Source: Pseudomonas sp. PIC25 (GTDB lineage: Bacteria > Pseudomonadota > Gammaproteobacteria > Pseudomonadales > Pseudomonadaceae). From it: a stretch of 53,939 nt of DNA. The stretch lies in assembly GCF_002286785.1 (NCBI RefSeq), contig NZ_MUJY01000065.1, forward strand, positions 1 to 53,939, read 5' to 3'. Below, piece after piece: positions 52,389 through 53,939 of the stretch. The first letter of the stretch is position 1; every line of letters begins with the position of its first letter. The position numbers and the translations under genes are program-made. A model generated the notes under the pieces. The model worked only from the letters and a program-made list of their open reading frames with translations. It made no database searches and was not told the origin of the DNA.

Positions 52389-53882
52389 ATGAGAATCGGG
52401 AGTAGTCATTTTGATGCGATTGCAAGTCTGGTGGAACATACCGCTGTTCAGAAGCAGGCACAAAAAGCGGTTGCCACACTTCACAAAACGGCCGTTTCGG
52501 CCGCCTCTCAAGCAGGGCATGAAGTAGCGGCCACTGCGGCGGAGTCTTCGAAAGGCGGTGCCGGCGGCTCAAAGCCGGGGTTTCCAGTCATGAAGTATGC
52601 TGCATACCTTGCGGGGCTTGCCTATGCGTACGATAAAACCACGAATAAGTTCTTTCTCTCTACAACCTCCCTGCACGATGGGAAAGGTGGGTTTACCAGC
52701 GATGAGAGGCTGAACAACGCCAAGAAAAAAGCCCAGGAATATCACCAGCGCTATCACAGCGGTAGTCGTGACGATCAGAAATCCAACAGCCGGCTTTTGG
52801 ACTCGCTTAGATTCTGTGGCGATAACCGGTTCGTATCCATGGTCGACTACCGTGCGGCGACCAATGTGCATCTTGCTAATCTTCTTGATACCAAGGAGGC
52901 ACATGAATCGATGCATACGAATATCAGATGCCTGAAAGGAGAGCTGGCCAATAAGGAAGTTGTGGAAAAACTCAAGCCGGTGAAGGTGCCTCAAGATTTC
53001 GATCTGACGAAGACAGCGGCCTATGAAAAGAAAAATAAATATTCTCTGACGGGCGTCCCGAACGAAGAAACAGGCTCCACCGGATATACATCGCGTTCGA
53101 TTACAAAGCCCTTCGTGGAAAAAGGCTTGAAGCACTTCCTCGACGCAACCCAAAGCGAAAAAGCGCTAACACCCAGGCAATGCGTGGAGTCTTTGGAGGC
53201 TTTGCTTCGCAAGGACGGAAAGTTCAATGCCGAAACCCAATTCGCGGCGGGCCAGGCTCTTTTGATATTCAGGCAAGTCTATGCCGGCCCTGACAGCTGG
53301 GGCGATGCCGAAAGCGTCGTACTGGCGGACCACTTTGCCAGGGGCCGGGTGACTCAATCGGAGACCGATAGAATCGAATTCAGCCGGCCATTTTTTAAAG
53401 ACGATTTGGACAAGGGCGTATTCAAACGGAATACCAGCATCGCAGGGCCGTTGTTGAACAGCGCCTATATCCACATGCAGGAAAAAGTCTTCAAGCGAGA
53501 CCCTGAAACCATAGCGGACCTCAAGCACAAAGCCATGGCGGATTTGCAACACCTGCCGATATCGCACGTCAAGGTCAACGAAAACGGTACGGGGTTCGAA
53601 GACTGCTCGGGTTTGGGCGACTCGTTTACCGCGCTCAACGCTACATCCTGCGTCAACCACGCCAGGATCATGAGCGGAGAAAAACCGTTATCCAAAGATG
53701 ACGTGGCAGTGCTCATCGGAGCGCTCAATGCGGTCTACGACAATGCCAGTGGCATCAGGCACACCCTGAGTGAAATCGCACGGGGCTGTTTCGTCGGTGC
53801 GGGGTTCACCATCGAAGACGGCGATGCGTTTTACAAGGAGGGGCGGTTGCAGGAGCTGAGTGCAACAGGGTTATTGAATTGA
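52389..53882 (+). CDS. Unknown 497-residue protein, candidate type III secreted effector
   Basis: I do not recognise a family. It is visibly AT-richer than the genes before it, a mark of transfer. The first 50 residues have five Ser (10 percent) with Ile at position 3 but one Asp at 9, partly fitting Hrp export rules. Ala/Thr/Gln-rich helices occupy residues 10-60, then a compact body. The C-terminal quarter has a Cys/His/Asp cluster (EDCSGLGDS, NHARIM with His424, DNASGIRHTL with His458) of possible catalytic use. GAGGGAAGCG precedes the ATG, and an hrp box lies upstream. Fic, ADP-ribosyltransferase and HExxH motifs are not seen. Effector status is inference. Confidence 0.65.
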   Translation: MRIGSSHFDAIASLVEHTAVQKQAQKAVATLHKTAVSAASQAGHEVAATAAESSKGGAGGSKPGFPVMKYAAYLAGLAYAYDKTTNKFFLSTTSLHDGKGGFTSDERLNNAKKKAQEYHQRYHSGSRDDQKSNSRLLDSLRFCGDNRFVSMVDYRAATNVHLANLLDTKEAHESMHTNIRCLKGELANKEVVEKLKPVKVPQDFDLTKTAAYEKKNKYSLTGVPNEETGSTGYTSRSITKPFVEKGLKHFLDATQSEKALTPRQCVESLEALLRKDGKFNAETQFAAGQALLIFRQVYAGPDSWGDAESVVLADHFARGRVTQSETDRIEFSRPFFKDDLDKGVFKRNTSIAGPLLNSAYIHMQEKVFKRDPETIADLKHKAMADLQHLPISHVKVNENGTGFEDCSGLGDSFTALNATSCVNHARIMSGEKPLSKDDVAVLIGALNAVYDNASGIRHTLSEIARGCFVGAGFTIEDGDAFYKEGRLQELSATGLLN

Positions 53883-53893
53883 AGCGGGAGCAT

Positions 53894-53939
53894 CATGCTG
53901 CATAGCCATAGCTTTCTGCATCACCTCACTCATGACTTC
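53894..53939 (+). CDS. Start of a following gene (partial)
   Basis: GGGAGCATC precedes an ATG 11 bases after the candidate effector stop. Fifteen codons are readable (MLHSHSFLHHLTHDF) before the window ends. It is likely co-transcribed with the effector candidate; a chaperone is a possibility only by position. Confidence 0.5.

Overview
The window is GC-rich chromosomal DNA from a Pseudomonas-type gammaproteobacterium. The gene content and order (ribE-ribBA-ribH-nusB-thiL-pgpA followed by ribA, a CueR/CopA/CopZ copper system, an Ada regulator, a large FabG next to a thiolase) resemble the P. aeruginosa group. Intergenic spaces are rich in Pseudomonas REP-like palindromes of the types gtgggagcgaattcattcgc, gtaggagcgagcttgctcgc and gtaggagccagctctgctgg. 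I cannot name the species. No tRNA, rRNA, CRISPR array or complete prophage was seen.

Layout. 1-7.1 kb: repeats, a YjdM/PhnA zinc-ribbon protein, a small ABM-fold protein, membrane PQQ glucose dehydrogenase, lipoproteins and secreted proteins, a stand-alone BRO-N protein and a phytanoyl-CoA dioxygenase. 7.3-8.0 kb: a REP-associated tyrosine transposase (RAYT) beside an inverted REP pair. 8.0-8.95 kb: a CesT-type type III secretion chaperone and a Ser-rich small protein behind a good HrpL (hrp-box) promoter. 9-16 kb: Ada, an unorthodox hybrid kinase with an HD-GYP response regulator, and an oxidoreductase/LysR pair. 17-19.7 kb: a RIO-type kinase, a non-heme bacterioferritin-like ferritin and an EamA transporter. 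19.8-23.4 kb: the copper module (cueR, copA, copZ) with two recognisable CueR promoters. 23.5-31.6 kb: an FMN riboswitch, then riboflavin, thiamine, nusB, pgpA and btuF-like genes. 31.6-40.4 kb: lipoprotein, cmoM, a MazG-like protein, a MaoC/FabG/thiolase acyl-CoA set with an AraC regulator, tandem repeats, a second EamA transporter and a second PhyH enzyme.

40.4-46.5 kb: an accessory-looking, exported redox/hydrolase set (TlpA-like thioredoxin, CcdA, cytochrome P460-like protein, two secreted alpha/beta hydrolases) controlled by a divergent OmpR-type two-component system. Phased direct repeats in the divergent gap are a likely operator. 46.7-48.9 kb: a TetR/flavoprotein/methyltransferase module with an AT-rich palindromic operator, flanked by two related palindromes. 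49.1-52.2 kb: a SnoaL protein, PaaI thioesterase, zinc alcohol dehydrogenase, MarR regulator and glutathione transferase.

52.3 kb to the end: an AT-richer 497-residue protein of unknown family preceded by a second hrp box and followed by the start of another gene. The most interesting signal is this pair of distant loci (about 8.9 kb and 52.3 kb). Each has an HrpL-like promoter (GGAAC-N16-CCAC with the trailing A) directly in front of type III secretion-like genes. This implies a Hrp-type secretion system elsewhere in the genome and candidate undescribed effectors here. No computation was run; all calls are from reading the sequence and translations.
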